DNA of 44,407 nucleotides from Candidatus Rokuibacteriota bacterium (GCA_003220265.1 QHRW01000082.1:1-44407); one strand, 5' to 3'. Positions 36,126-44,407 are shown, numbered from the stretch's first letter. The notes: a model not told the origin generated them from the letters alone. Numbers and translations: made by a program.

Positions 36126-36824
36126 ATGGCGGACAAGATCGAGCGCGCGCTGGTGGTCACGGCGCACCCCGACGACTCCGAGTTCGGCACCGGCGGCACG
36201 GTGGCCAAGTTGGCCAAGGACGGCTGCGAGGTCACCTACGTGGTCGTCACCAACGGCAACAAGGGCTCCGGCGACCGTACGATGACCCCCGAGCGCCTGG
36301 CCGCCATACGCGCCGACGAGCAGCGCAACGCCGCCCGCACGCTCGGCGTAGCGCGCGTGGAGTTCCTGGGCTACCCCGACGGCGAGGTCGAGGACACGCG
36401 CGACGTCCGCCGCGACGTGGCGCGCGAGATCCGCAAGTGGCGCCCCGACCTGCTGATCTGCCAGAACCCCAACCGCACCTACAACCTCGGCGCCTCCCAC
36501 CGCGATCACCGCACGGTGGGCGGCGTGGCGCTGGACTGCGTCTATCCCCTGGCCCGCGACCACATGGCGTTCCCCGAGCTGCTCCCGGAGTTCGAGCCCC
36601 ACAAGGTCCGGCAGGTCTACGTGATGCAGTGGCAGAACCCGCACCTCGTCGTCGACATCTCCGACGTGATGGATCTCAAGCTGCGGGCGCTCGCCTGCCA
36701 CGCCAGCCAGTTCGCCGACTTCGCCAGGGTCGAGACGCGCGTGCGCGAGCGCTCGGCGGAGATCGGCAAGCCCAAGGGCTTCGCGTACGCCGAGGCGTTC
36801 GATCACATCCTGCTGCCCTTCTGA
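36126..36824 (+). CDS. PIG-L/LmbE-family N-acetylglucosaminyl deacetylase-like protein
   Basis: 232 residues with the family's zinc motif AHPDDSEFG (residues 13-21), TNGNKGS, FLGYPDGE, and the second zinc ligand region SHRDHRTVG. Family enzymes deacetylate GlcNAc conjugates, including steps of mycothiol and bacillithiol synthesis (MshB, BshB) and conjugate breakdown (Mca). ATG 36126 follows AAGGAG. Its stop overlaps the start of the selenocysteine redoxin gene (TGATG). With the DinB protein two genes further, this cluster has three families that recur in low-molecular-weight thiol pathways, but the real substrate is unproven. Confidence 0.93.
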   Translation: MADKIERALVVTAHPDDSEFGTGGTVAKLAKDGCEVTYVVVTNGNKGSGDRTMTPERLAAIRADEQRNAARTLGVARVEFLGYPDGEVEDTRDVRRDVAREIRKWRPDLLICQNPNRTYNLGASHRDHRTVGGVALDCVYPLARDHMAFPELLPEFEPHKVRQVYVMQWQNPHLVVDISDVMDLKLRALACHASQFADFARVETRVRERSAEIGKPKGFAYAEAFDHILLPF

Positions 36825-37564
36825 TGCGCGCCGCCTGGCTGGCCGTCCTGAGCGTCCTGCTCGCCGCCGGCGCCATCGTCGCCTACGTGCTGCTGATCCG
36901 CGTGCCGCTCGTGCGCAATCATCCGGAGGGCTACGTCATCGCGTTCGCGGTGGCCCTCGGCCTCGCCGTGCTCGGCGTCATGCGCGGGCGTGGGCGGCGG
37001 TGGCCCGCCTGGATCGCCGTCGGTGTGACCGGCGCGTTGCTGCTGGCCGGCGGCTGGTTCAACTTCGTGCTCGCGCGCGTGCCGGGAACGGGCGCGGCCG
37101 TGCGCGTGGGCGCGCCGGCGCCGGACTTCACGCTGCCCGACGCCAAGGGCCGTCCCGTCTCGCTGGCGGAGTTTCGCGGCAAGAAGCCCGTCGTGCTCGT
37201 GTTCTACCGCGGGTACTGGTGACCGTTCTGCGTGGCCGAGCTCCAAGGTCTTGGAGCCGAGCTGTCCGAGGCCGAGAAGGCCGGCGTGGAGATCGTCGCC
37301 GTGTCACCGGACCCCAACGAGCAGAGCCACAAGATGGCCGAGGGGCTGCACCTTGGCTATCGCTTCCTGGCCGACCGCGACCTCGCGGTGAGCCGGCGCT
37401 ACGGCCTCGTGCACCCGCGCGGCGGGCCGAACGGCGAGGACGTGCCGCGGCCGGCGACGCTCGTGCTCGACCGCGACGGCGTCGTCCGCTGGCTGTCGGT
37501 GAGCCGCAACTTCCAGGTTCGCCCCGATCCCGGCGACGTGCTCCGCGCCGTGCGGGCGCTCTGA
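36824..37564 (+). CDS. membrane-anchored redoxin, selenoprotein (UPFC)
   Basis: 246 residues. Three N-terminal membrane helices (about 5-27, 38-53, 61-82) precede an AhpC/TSA redoxin domain (about 95-246) beginning VGAPAPDFTLPDAKG. The active site reads VLVFYRGYW-U-PFC: TGA 37220-37222 (residue 133) stands where homologues have the first Cys of CPFC. The fold continues in frame with VAVSPDPNEQS and RPATLVLDRDG. A 7-bp hairpin 17 nt after the TGA fits a SECIS. It is translationally coupled to the PIG-L gene and 1 nt precedes the tandem-DinB ATG. It is probably a membrane-bound peroxidase or thiol oxidoreductase; the side of the membrane is not certain. Confidence 0.88.
37240..37257 (+). promoter_or_regulatory. 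bacterial SECIS hairpin, membrane redoxin
   Basis: GCTCCAA-GGTC-TTGGAGC, a perfect 7-bp stem with tetraloop GGTC, begins 17 nt after the TGA at 37220-37222. The apical G and U agree with what SelB is known to prefer. Confidence 0.75.
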
Positions 37565-37565
37565 C

Positions 37566-38519
37566 ATGACCGCGCGCGACCTGATGCTGGCCCGCCTGGC
37601 CGCCACGCCACGCATGCTGCGCGAGCTGATCGCCGACGTCGCGGGCGACGCCGGCAGCCGCGCGCCGGCGCCCGGCGAGTGGTCGATCGTCGAGGTGGTC
37701 CGTCACCTCGTCGAGGGCGACCGCGACACCTTTCTGCCACGTCTGCGGCGCATGCTCACGGAGATGCGCCCGACCTTCGACAAGCGCGCGCCCGTTCTCG
37801 GCGACGCCACCGACCTGCCGACGCTGGCGGCGGCGTTCGCTTCCGCCCGCGAGCAGGCGCTGAAGCGACTGCTCGGTCTCGACGAGGCGGGCTGGCGGCG
37901 CGAGGGGGTGAGCCCCAGCCGCGGGCTGCTCGACGTCCACACGTACGCGACCACCATGGACGCGCACGACACCGAGCACCTGCGCCAGGTCCAGGACGTG
38001 CGCGCGACGCTCGGGCTGCGCCCCAAGCGCTGCGAGGCGCGGGCGCCGCTGCCGCTGGACACGCTGGTCGCCGCGCTGGCGGGAGCGCCGGCCCGGCTCG
38101 CCGCGGTCGTGGCGGGTCTCGACGAGTCGCAGCGCCGCCGCCGTCCGCGGCCCGGAGAGTGGTGCGTCAACGAGGTGATGGGCCATCTGCTGCACGTGGA
38201 GACGGAGGCGTTTCTGCCTCGGCTGCGTCGCATGCGCGACGAGGAGGCGCCGAGCTTCGAAGCCTTCACGCCGGAGCCGTGGGCGCGCGAGCGCGATCAC
38301 GGCGTGGATCCGTTCGAGGCGTCCCTCGCCGGGTTCGAGCGCGTCCGGCGCGAGACGCTGACCCTGCTGGACACGCTGCCGCCCGGCGCCCCCGAGCGGC
38401 CCGGCGTGTCGCGGCACTTCGGTCCGATGACGCTCGCCCAGTACGCCACCCACGTGGCGGATCACGACCTCGAGCACCTCGCCCAGCTCGCCGACTGCCG
38501 CCGCGCGGCCACGGCCTGA
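37566..38519 (+). CDS. tandem DinB-domain protein
   Basis: 317 residues made of two DinB/YfiT-like domains (about 1-155 and 160-315) that align to each other: PAPGEWSIVEVVRHLVEGDRD against PRPGEWCVNEVMGHLLHVETE, and AHDTEHLRQV against DHDLEHLAQL. Each keeps a histidine in the second helix and an H-x3-H late, the metal triad of DinB proteins. Relatives include mycothiol- and bacillithiol-dependent enzymes. ATG 37566 directly follows the selenoprotein stop. The neighbourhood links it to redox or thiol chemistry; the reaction is unknown. Fused duplication could form a pseudo-dimer. Confidence 0.9.
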   Translation: MTARDLMLARLAATPRMLRELIADVAGDAGSRAPAPGEWSIVEVVRHLVEGDRDTFLPRLRRMLTEMRPTFDKRAPVLGDATDLPTLAAAFASAREQALKRLLGLDEAGWRREGVSPSRGLLDVHTYATTMDAHDTEHLRQVQDVRATLGLRPKRCEARAPLPLDTLVAALAGAPARLAAVVAGLDESQRRRRPRPGEWCVNEVMGHLLHVETEAFLPRLRRMRDEEAPSFEAFTPEPWARERDHGVDPFEASLAGFERVRRETLTLLDTLPPGAPERPGVSRHFGPMTLAQYATHVADHDLEHLAQLADCRRAATA

Positions 38520-38522
38520 GGC

Positions 38523-39002
38523 ATGCCCGAGTTCTCCAGCCAGACGGTGCAGCGCGTGCAGGACGCGCTGCGCGCCCTCGGCCGCGGCCACGAGGTGACC
38601 GACCTCGGCCTCTCGGCGCGCACGGCCGCCGACGCGGCGGCCGCCGTCGGCTGCCAGGTGGACCAGATCGCGAAGTCGCTCGTCTTCCGCCTGCGCGACT
38701 CGGGCCGCGCGCTGCTGGTGATCACCAGCGGCGCGCACCGGGTGGACGAAAAGAAAGTGGCCGCGGTCGTCGGCGAGGCCATCGAGCGCGCCGACGCCGA
38801 CTTCGTCCGCGCCGAGACGGGCTTCGCCATCGGCGGCGTGGCGCCCATCGGCCACGCCAAGCCGATCGTCACGCTGATCGACGAGCACCTGCTGCGCTGG
38901 GACGCCATCTGGGCCGCGGCCGGCCATCCCAACACGGTCTTCCGGCTCACGCCGGACGATCTCGTCGCGATGACCGGCGGCCGCGTGGTCGCCGTGAAGT
39001 AG
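38523..39002 (+). CDS. YbaK/EbsC family aminoacyl-tRNA deacylase
   Basis: 159 residues of the YbaK/ProX editing fold. Seen: KSLVFR near 50-55 with the family lysine, ITSGAHRVDEKKV, and the GFAIGGVAPIGH motif near 100-111 typical of YbaK and EbsC. Members hydrolyse mischarged tRNA, for example Cys-tRNA-Pro. ATG 38523 lies 3 nt after the tandem-DinB stop, so it closes the plus-strand operon that begins at the PIG-L gene. Specific tRNA target not determinable. Confidence 0.92.
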   Translation: MPEFSSQTVQRVQDALRALGRGHEVTDLGLSARTAADAAAAVGCQVDQIAKSLVFRLRDSGRALLVITSGAHRVDEKKVAAVVGEAIERADADFVRAETGFAIGGVAPIGHAKPIVTLIDEHLLRWDAIWAAAGHPNTVFRLTPDDLVAMTGGRVVAVK

Positions 39003-39014
39003 AAGCTGCTCGGT

Positions 39015-39020
39015 TAGAAT
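39015..39020 (+). promoter_or_regulatory. -10-like box (TAGAAT) before the M28 peptidase gene
   Basis: TAGAAT ends 6 nt before the GTG at 39027 with no ribosome-binding site between. Same spacing as the boxes before 7034 and 19042. It is in the 24-nt gap after ybaK. Confidence 0.4.
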
Positions 39021-39026
39021 GGTCGG

Positions 39027-40736
39027 GTGAGTCGTACCCGGCCGTTCCTCTCCGTCGTCGTCGTGCTCCTGCTGGCCGCGACGGTCGCCGTCGCCGGCCC
39101 CGCCGTCGCACCCCCCACCGAGGGCGAGCTCAAGGCCACCGTCGAAGCGCTCACCGGCCCCGGCATGGACGGCCGGCGCTCGGGCACCGCGGGCGGGGAC
39201 CTGGCCGCCGAGCGGATCGCCGAGTGGCTGAAGACCGCGGGCCTCCAGCCGGCGGGAGAGCGCGGGTCATTTTTTCAATCGTTCGTCGTGGCGACCGCGA
39301 CGCGGGTGGCTCCCGGCACCGCGTTTGCGATCAATGGCCGGATGCTGGACCTGGGACGCGACTGGGCGCCGCACGGCGGCTCGCTGCGCGAGACCGTCGC
39401 CGCCGAGGTCGTCTTCGTCGGCTACGGCCTGAGCGCGCCCGGGTATGACGACTGGGCGGGGGTGGACGTCCGGAACCGCATCGCGCTGGTGCTGGACGGC
39501 GCGCCGCCCCACCTGGCGGGCGTGGCCGCCTCGCGCCTGGAGAAGCTCGTGGCCGCCCGGCGCGCGGGGGCACGCGCGCTGCTTCTCGTGAGCGACACGC
39601 TGCCGTCGCTGGGGGGCACGGCGGCGGCCGTGCGGCTCGTCTCCGGCACCGTGACGCGAGCCGCGGCCGACGCGCTCCTGGCGCCGGCGGGCACGACGCT
39701 CGCGCAGCTCGCGGACACCATCACGCAGCGCCGGGCGCCGGCCTCGGCCGTGCTGCCGGGCGTGCGCGCGGAGATCCGCGTGGCGCTCGAGGTCGCCGAT
39801 CGCAACGCGGTGAACGTCGTCGGGATCCTGCCGGGCGCCGACCCGGCGCTGGCAGAGGAGGCCGTGGTGTTCGGCGCCCACTACGATCACCTGGGGCTGA
39901 CGGGCGGCGCCGTGCATCCGGGCGCCGACGACAATGCCTCCGGCACCGCCGTCGTCGTGGGCCTGGCGCGCGCCTTCGCAGCCGCCGGCCCGCAGCCGCG
40001 CACGCTGGTCTTCGCGCTCTTCGGCGCGGAGGAGCTGGGCCTCGTCGGCTCCGCGCGCTACGTGAAATCACCGAGCGTGCCGCTGGCCCGCACCGCCCTC
40101 ATGGTCAACTTCGACATGGTGGGACGCCTGCGCGACGGCAAGCTCACCGTGGGAGGCGTGGAGAGCGGCCGGGGCCTCCGCGACACGGTGAGCGACGCGG
40201 CGCGCGCCACCGGCGTCAAGGCGACCCTGCGCGACTCACCCTACGGGCCGTCGGATCACTCGTCGTTCTACGGCGCCGGGGCCCCCGTGCTGTTCTTCCA
40301 CACCGGCGGTCACGCCGACTATCACCGGCCGAGCGACACCGCCGACAAGATCGACGCGGCCGGGATGGCGCGGATCGCCGCGCTGGGCGCGAACATCGCC
40401 GAGCGGCTGGCGCGGCCGGCCTACGTCGCGGTGCCGCGGCCGACCCGCGAGCGTCCCGAGCCGAGCGTGGGCGCGCGCGTCTTCCTGGGCGTCGGCGGCG
40501 GCGTCAGCGAGTCCGACGGCCTGCCGCTCTCGCAGGTGGTCGCCGGCAGCGGCGCGGCCAAGGCGGGCTTGCGGGACGGCGACGTGCTCGTCCGCCTCGG
40601 CGACCGGCCGATCAACGCCTTCGACGACCTGCTGGCCGCGCTGCGCGACCGCAAGCCCGGCGACGAGGTGCGCCTGCTCTACCTGCGCGACGGCATCGAC
40701 CACGAAACGCTGGCGACGCTCGGGACCCGTCCGTGA
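39027..40736 (+). CDS. exported M28 zinc aminopeptidase with PA and PDZ domains
   Basis: 569 residues. Signal peptide (1-23, ending VAVAG), a protease-associated insert (about 110-245), the M28 di-zinc catalytic domain (about 255-455) with ligands and catalytic residues in FGAHYDHLG, HPGADDNASG, FGAEELGLVG, NFDMVGR and TGGHADYH, and a C-terminal PDZ domain (about 480-560) with GLPLSQVVAGSGAAKAGL. It should cleave N-terminal amino acids from peptides outside the cytoplasm. Start GTG 39027 preserves the signal peptide. It precedes the acyl-AMP ligase gene by 13 nt and may share a transcript. Confidence 0.94.
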   Translation: MSRTRPFLSVVVVLLLAATVAVAGPAVAPPTEGELKATVEALTGPGMDGRRSGTAGGDLAAERIAEWLKTAGLQPAGERGSFFQSFVVATATRVAPGTAFAINGRMLDLGRDWAPHGGSLRETVAAEVVFVGYGLSAPGYDDWAGVDVRNRIALVLDGAPPHLAGVAASRLEKLVAARRAGARALLLVSDTLPSLGGTAAAVRLVSGTVTRAAADALLAPAGTTLAQLADTITQRRAPASAVLPGVRAEIRVALEVADRNAVNVVGILPGADPALAEEAVVFGAHYDHLGLTGGAVHPGADDNASGTAVVVGLARAFAAAGPQPRTLVFALFGAEELGLVGSARYVKSPSVPLARTALMVNFDMVGRLRDGKLTVGGVESGRGLRDTVSDAARATGVKATLRDSPYGPSDHSSFYGAGAPVLFFHTGGHADYHRPSDTADKIDAAGMARIAALGANIAERLARPAYVAVPRPTRERPEPSVGARVFLGVGGGVSESDGLPLSQVVAGSGAAKAGLRDGDVLVRLGDRPINAFDDLLAALRDRKPGDEVRLLYLRDGIDHETLATLGTRP

Positions 40737-40749
40737 GAGGACAGTGACG

Positions 40750-42360
40750 ATGGCCACGCTCGATCCCCGCGACGCGACGACGGTCGCCGAGATGCTGCGC
40801 CGGCGCGCCGAGGGCTCGCCCGACCTGCAGTACTTCAACGTCTTCGACGAGACGGTGACGTACCGGCGGCTCTGGCAGCAGTGCGCCCGCTACGCGGCGG
40901 GGCTCGCGCGCGCCGGCATCCGCGCGGGCGACAAGGTGTGCCTCATCTATCCGACGTGCGCGGAGTTCTTCTACACGTTCTTCGGCTGCGTGCGGCTGGG
41001 CGCGGTGCCGGTGCCGCTCTATCCGACGCTGGGCGTGGAGGGGACCGCCAACATCTTTCGCGACTCCGAGGCGGTGGCGGTGGCCACCATCGGCTGGTTC
41101 CGGCCCAGCGTCGACGAGAGCGTGGCGCTGGCTCCGAACGTCCGCATGATCCTGGAGCCGAACGACCTCGACGCCGACGGCACGCCGCCCCGGCTGCACG
41201 AGGCGGCGCCCGACGACCTCGCGTTCATCCAGTACACGTCGGGCAGCACCGGCCAGCCGCGCGGCGTCATGCTCACGCACGAGAACGTGGTGGAGACGTG
41301 CAAATTCATGTCGGAGGCGGCCGGCATCACGGTCGAGGACCGGGTGGTGTCGTGGCTGCCGCTCTACCACGACATGGGGCTCATCGGCTGCTCGTTCACG
41401 CCGCCGCTGACGGCCACGCCGATCTGGCTGCTGCCGCCCGACCTGCGCAACCCGCGCCAGTGGCTGGAGCTGATCACGAAGATCCGGGCGACGTTCACCG
41501 TCGCGCCGGACTTCGGCTATCGCAACTGCGTGCGCCACACGCGGGACACCTCCGACCTCGACCTCACCTCGCTCAAGGCCGCGCTCTCCGGCGCCGAGCC
41601 CGTGCGGACCTCGACGATCGAGGCCTTCGAGTCGCACTTCGGCCTCAAGAACGTGGTGTGCCCGTGCTACGGCCTCGCGGAGGCCACGCTGGCCGTGGCC
41701 ATCTGGCCGCGTCACACCCCGCTGCGACTCGACCCGTCGGGCCGCTTCGTGTCGGTGGGCCAGCCCTGCCGCGGCGTCGAGGTGCGCGTCGTGGAACCGC
41801 TCGGCGACGGCGCGCCCGGCACGGCAATCCTGCCCGTGGGTGTCGAGGGCGAGATCTGCGTGAAGAGCCCGGGCGTGATGAAGGGGTACTACAACAATCC
41901 CGAGGCCACGGCCAAGGTCCTGAGCCCGGACGGCTGGCTGCGCACGGGCGACCTCGGCTTCACCGACGAGGGCGGGTATCTCTACATCTCGGGCCGCCTG
42001 AAGGACGTCATCATCCTCGGCGGCGAGAACGTGCTGCCCGCCGACATCGAGGAGGTCGTCGATCACGTCCCCGGCGTGCGCTACTCCGCCGCCGTCGGCG
42101 TGGACAGCGAGCGCACCGGCACCCAGCGGCTGCACGTGGTGGCCGAGGTGCGCAGCGAGAGCTCCGAGGAGAGCGAGTACCGCGACCTCGTACGGGAGAT
42201 CGTCGGCCGCGTGCACAAGAGCCGCGGCCACCGGCCCTCGCGCGTGCTGCTGGTGCGCAGCAACACCATTCCCAAGACCTCGAGCGGCAAAATCCAGCGC
42301 TCGCGGCTGGCGCAGATGATCCACGCGGGTGAGCTGACCGACAGGGTCGTGCACACGTGA
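40750..42360 (+). CDS. fatty-acyl-AMP ligase / acyl-CoA synthetase (ANL superfamily)
   Basis: 536 residues. Activates a fatty acid as acyl-AMP. Seen: P-loop-like A3 motif YTSGSTGQPRGV (about 160-171), LPLYHDMGLIG, the Y-G-L-A-E motif in CYGLAEAT, A7 GWLRTGDLG, hinge GRLKDVII and the C-terminal lysine in SSGKIQRS. The HDMGLIG motif is typical of FAAL-type ligases that load ACP rather than CoA. I do not see the longer FAAL insertion clearly, so acyl-CoA synthetase remains possible. ATG 40750 follows GAGAGGA by about 9 nt. The condensing enzyme at 7117 could belong to the same lipid route, but the two are far apart. Confidence 0.92.
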   Translation: MATLDPRDATTVAEMLRRRAEGSPDLQYFNVFDETVTYRRLWQQCARYAAGLARAGIRAGDKVCLIYPTCAEFFYTFFGCVRLGAVPVPLYPTLGVEGTANIFRDSEAVAVATIGWFRPSVDESVALAPNVRMILEPNDLDADGTPPRLHEAAPDDLAFIQYTSGSTGQPRGVMLTHENVVETCKFMSEAAGITVEDRVVSWLPLYHDMGLIGCSFTPPLTATPIWLLPPDLRNPRQWLELITKIRATFTVAPDFGYRNCVRHTRDTSDLDLTSLKAALSGAEPVRTSTIEAFESHFGLKNVVCPCYGLAEATLAVAIWPRHTPLRLDPSGRFVSVGQPCRGVEVRVVEPLGDGAPGTAILPVGVEGEICVKSPGVMKGYYNNPEATAKVLSPDGWLRTGDLGFTDEGGYLYISGRLKDVIILGGENVLPADIEEVVDHVPGVRYSAAVGVDSERTGTQRLHVVAEVRSESSEESEYRDLVREIVGRVHKSRGHRPSRVLLVRSNTIPKTSSGKIQRSRLAQMIHAGELTDRVVHT

Positions 42361-42421
42361 CGGGGCCCGCTCGCTTCTCTCTCAGGCCACCCACGACGAT
42401 CCCGGGCAGGCGCTCCATTTA

Positions 42422-43303
42422 ATGGACATCGGCTGTCACCTCCCGGTCTACGGGCCGGCGGCCACACGCGAGGCGCTGACGCTGTTCGCGCGGCGCGCCG
42501 AGGCCCTCGGCTACGACTCGCTGTGGGTCAGTGACCACGTCGTGATCCCGCACACGATCCGCTCGCGCTATCCCTACAACGCCACCGGCGACTTCCCGCT
42601 CTCACCGTCCACGGACTTCCTGGAGCCGCTCACCGTGCTGCCGCTGGTGGCGGCGGTGACCAGCAAGATCCGCCTCGGCACGAGCGTGCTCGTGCTACCG
42701 CACCGCCATCCCGTGCTCACGGCGAAGATGCTGGCGACGCTCGATCACCTGGCCCCCGGCCGCGTGATCCTGGGCGCGGGCGTGGGCTGGATGAAGCAGG
42801 AGATCGAGCTCTTCGGCGTGCCGCACGGCCGGCGCGGCGCCTGGAGCGATGAGGCCATCCGCGTCATGCGCGCGTGCTGGCGCGAGGACCGCGTGTCCTT
42901 CAAGGGCGAGTTCTTCGCGTTCGAGGACCTCGGCGTGCGCCCCCGTCCCGCCAACGGCACGATCCCCATCTGGATCGGCGGGCACACCGAGCGCGCGCTG
43001 AAGCGCGTGGTGACGCTGGGCGACGGCTGGCACGCGGCGTTTCCGAGCGCTCAGAAGATGCGCGACGGGATCGCAGATCTCAAGAAGGCGTGCGCGAAGG
43101 AAGGCCGCGACCCCGCGACGTTGACGATCAGCGCCCGGGTCGGCCTACCGGCGCGCAAGAGCGCCGACGAGCTGATCAGCGAGCTGCAGGCGCTGCGCGA
43201 TATGGGCGTCGCGCACGTCATCCTGGAAAGCCGCATGCGCGACCTCCCCGAGATGGTCGCGACCTACGAGCGCTTTGCCACGGATGTCCGCTCTAATCTC
43301 TAG
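42422..43303 (+). CDS. LLM-class F420/FMN-dependent oxidoreductase
   Basis: 293 residues of the luciferase-like monooxygenase fold. Seen: HLPVYGP at the first strand, AEALGYDSLWVSDHV, IRLGTSVLVLPHRHPV (about 80-95), GAGVGWMKQEIELFG and WIGGHTERALKRV. The length and the motifs match the TIGR03619-type F420-dependent group, which use F420 or FMN; the cofactor cannot be settled here. ATG 42422 lacks a strong ribosome-binding site, and 61 nt separate it from the ligase gene. It converges on a hypothetical gene with a 4-nt gap. Confidence 0.92.
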   Translation: MDIGCHLPVYGPAATREALTLFARRAEALGYDSLWVSDHVVIPHTIRSRYPYNATGDFPLSPSTDFLEPLTVLPLVAAVTSKIRLGTSVLVLPHRHPVLTAKMLATLDHLAPGRVILGAGVGWMKQEIELFGVPHGRRGAWSDEAIRVMRACWREDRVSFKGEFFAFEDLGVRPRPANGTIPIWIGGHTERALKRVVTLGDGWHAAFPSAQKMRDGIADLKKACAKEGRDPATLTISARVGLPARKSADELISELQALRDMGVAHVILESRMRDLPEMVATYERFATDVRSNL

Positions 43304-43307
43304 GTAG

Positions 43308-43685
43308 TTATGGTTTCAGGCGGCTTTCGTCAATGCTCTCCAGCAGGGAGTTGATGAACAACAGACCTCGATGAAACAACTCGTTCACATGTTCGCGGGG
43401 GATCCCCGCCTGCTTCGATCCGGAGAGCTGATTGAGGAGGAGATCCGCATCGGCCGCAATGCGATCGAAATAACTCTTGTCCAAGCCCGATCGACCGCAT
43501 TGCGTCCCAATTGAAGCGAGCTTCTCGCGTGTCTTCCCCGCGGGTTCCTGCCTCGGCCGCCGGCGAACAAGCTCCGAAATGGCCCCATTGATGCACTCGC
43601 GGAGCGGGAGAAGCACCGACGCGGGCCCGCCCTCCTGAAAGGCAGGGAGTTCGAGCGCGGCTCGAGCCTCGTTGAGCAGCTCCAC
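43308..43685 (-). CDS. hypothetical helical protein, likely C-terminal half of a split gene
   Basis: About 125 residues from GTG 43685. Mostly helical: PVELLNEARAALELP, LLPLRECINGAISELVRRRP, then FDRIAADADLLLNQLSG and LFHRGLLFINSLLESIDE. The frame is open upstream and overlaps the end of the gene at 43699. The sequence reads as a natural continuation of that protein with one base lost near 43700. Whether it is a separate coupled gene (13-nt gap, GTG start, weak site) or a frameshifted tail is undecided. Lower GC and different codon use than neighbours suggest acquisition by transfer. Function unknown. Confidence 0.6.
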   Translation of the reverse strand: MELLNEARAALELPAFQEGGPASVLLPLRECINGAISELVRRRPRQEPAGKTREKLASIGTQCGRSGLDKSYFDRIAADADLLLNQLSGSKQAGIPREHVNELFHRGLLFINSLLESIDESRLKP

Positions 43686-43698
43686 AGGCGTCCGATGA

Positions 43699-44115
43699 CT
43701 ACCGAAAACGCTCGAGGGTCTGATGCAGCTGGGACTTACCGCGGTCAACGTCTGCTTGGACGCCAGGCGGCAGGAGCGGCGTGAACGCAACGCTCGCGAT
43801 CATGCCCGTCGCGGCGCTGCTGAACGCCGTGGACAAGGCGTTGAAGGAGTTGACGGCAGTGCGAGATCCCTCGACTTCGCCCGCGGCGACTCGCCAAGCA
43901 CGCAAGGCATCGACCTGACGATCCAAGGCGTCTTGCGGGAGGGCTTCCGGTGGCACTTGTGAGATGACATAGCGAATCGGGCGCACCACATCCACCGTGA
44001 AACGCGCGGCGCGCACGATGTCCTGTCCGAGTGCCTCTACACGCGTGGCCTCCGATTCGACGTCGCACAGTAGACGCAGCAGTTCGTCCTTTTTCTTCGC
44101 TGGCTCATCGGACAT
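43699..44115 (-). CDS. hypothetical helical protein, N-terminal half
   Basis: 138 residues starting MSDEPAKKKDELLRLL: a charged coiled-coil-like N-terminus (1-50), a middle helix, a small-residue-rich, weakly hydrophobic stretch (FSSAATGMIASVAFTPL, about 96-112) and an amphipathic end at LHQTLERFR. It stops at TAG 43699, just where the following frame continues with similar helical sequence. No known domain. Like its neighbour it is compositionally unlike the surrounding operons, suggesting a small accessory insertion between the LLM oxidoreductase and the transaldolase gene. Confidence 0.6.
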   Translation of the reverse strand: MSDEPAKKKDELLRLLCDVESEATRVEALGQDIVRAARFTVDVVRPIRYVISQVPPEALPQDALDRQVDALRAWRVAAGEVEGSRTAVNSFNALSTAFSSAATGMIASVAFTPLLPPGVQADVDRGKSQLHQTLERFR

Positions 44116-44170
44116 TGAGCATCACCTCGGGGCAGTCACGGGAGGGAGGTGTCTTCCGTGTGCCCCAGCG

Positions 44171-44407
44171 TCAGATCTTCGAGCCCGACTTCTCCCAGTC
44201 CTCCAGGAACTTCTTCAGCCCGATGTCGGTCAGCGGGTGCTTGATGAGCATCTGCAGCACGCTGTACGGCATCGTGGCCACGTGGGCGCCGGCCTTGGCG
44301 GCGTCGATGACGTGGATCGGGTTGCGGATGGACGCCGCCAGCACCTGCGTCTTGTACCCGTAGTTCTTGTAGATCTGGCAGATGTCGCGGATGAGGTCCA
44401 TGCCGAC
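44171..44407 (-). CDS. transaldolase / fructose-6-phosphate aldolase-like, C-terminal part
   Basis: The last 78 residues of a gene running off the right edge. Seen: [39 protein letters not shown], and a final [20 protein letters not shown]. The SIRN and G-A-x-x-A-T-x-P motifs with the HPLTD ending are those of the TalC/FSA group of class I aldolases. The Schiff-base lysine lies upstream, outside the window. The gene ends 55 nt before the hypothetical gene start, and both run in the same direction. Confidence 0.9.
   Translation of the reverse strand, partial: VGMDLIRDICQIYKNYGYKTQVLAASIRNPIHVIDAAKAGAHVATMPYSVLQMLIKHPLTDIGLKKFLEDWEKSGSKI

Noticed and set aside
43699..43701. TAG read through as pyrrolysine
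   Set aside because: The following homologous sequence is in a different frame, so a frameshift explains it better, and nothing suggests Pyl use.

Overview
The window is 44.4 kb of very GC-rich, densely packed bacterial chromosome. Gene style, the number of selenocysteine proteins and the G-rich dispersed repeats suit an uncultured soil or groundwater bacterium of the Rokubacteria/Methylomirabilota kind. That placement is an inference; there is no rRNA or other taxonomic marker here. I see no tRNA, rRNA, CRISPR array, prophage or transposase.

Layout. 1-3038: a low-density edge with lspA and a DUF222/HNH endonuclease. 7034-3039 (minus): a tight seven-gene operon of a selenocysteine protein disulfide oxidoreductase, an exported selenocysteine peroxiredoxin, a gamma-glutamylcyclotransferase-like protein, a class III aminotransferase, a small membrane protein, a DCC thiol oxidoreductase and a thioesterase. 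7117-18942: a KAS III-like enzyme with an extra N-terminal region, two amidohydrolases, a secreted rhodanese, an FmdB zinc ribbon, a degenerate thiamine-diphosphate enzyme next to a class I aminotransferase, a SUMF1 protein, an internally duplicated membrane protein and a Tat-exported metallo-beta-lactamase-fold hydrolase. 19042-21567: a LysR regulator, a selenocysteine glutaredoxin-DinB fusion and an enoyl-CoA hydratase. 21651-36001 (minus): a huge sensor histidine kinase with about twelve GAF domains, its membrane sensor half in another frame, pyruvate kinase, uvrA and two membrane proteins. 36126-43303 (plus): a PIG-L deacetylase, a membrane-anchored selenocysteine redoxin, a tandem DinB protein, YbaK, an M28/PDZ peptidase, a fatty-acyl-AMP ligase and an F420/FMN-dependent oxidoreductase. 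The right edge holds a split, compositionally different hypothetical gene and the end of a transaldolase-like gene.

Two themes run through the window. First, four genes carry an in-frame TGA exactly where a redox-active cysteine is expected, each followed within 10-17 nt by a hairpin of bacterial SECIS type. Two of these redoxins are fused to or sit beside DinB domains, which suggests low-molecular-weight-thiol redox chemistry. Second, six copies of a hairpin element share the architecture G6-N3-G6-loop-C6 (five G in some arms). They lie directly against coding starts and stops and, in two cases, inside reading frames (the sensor kinase and uvrA).
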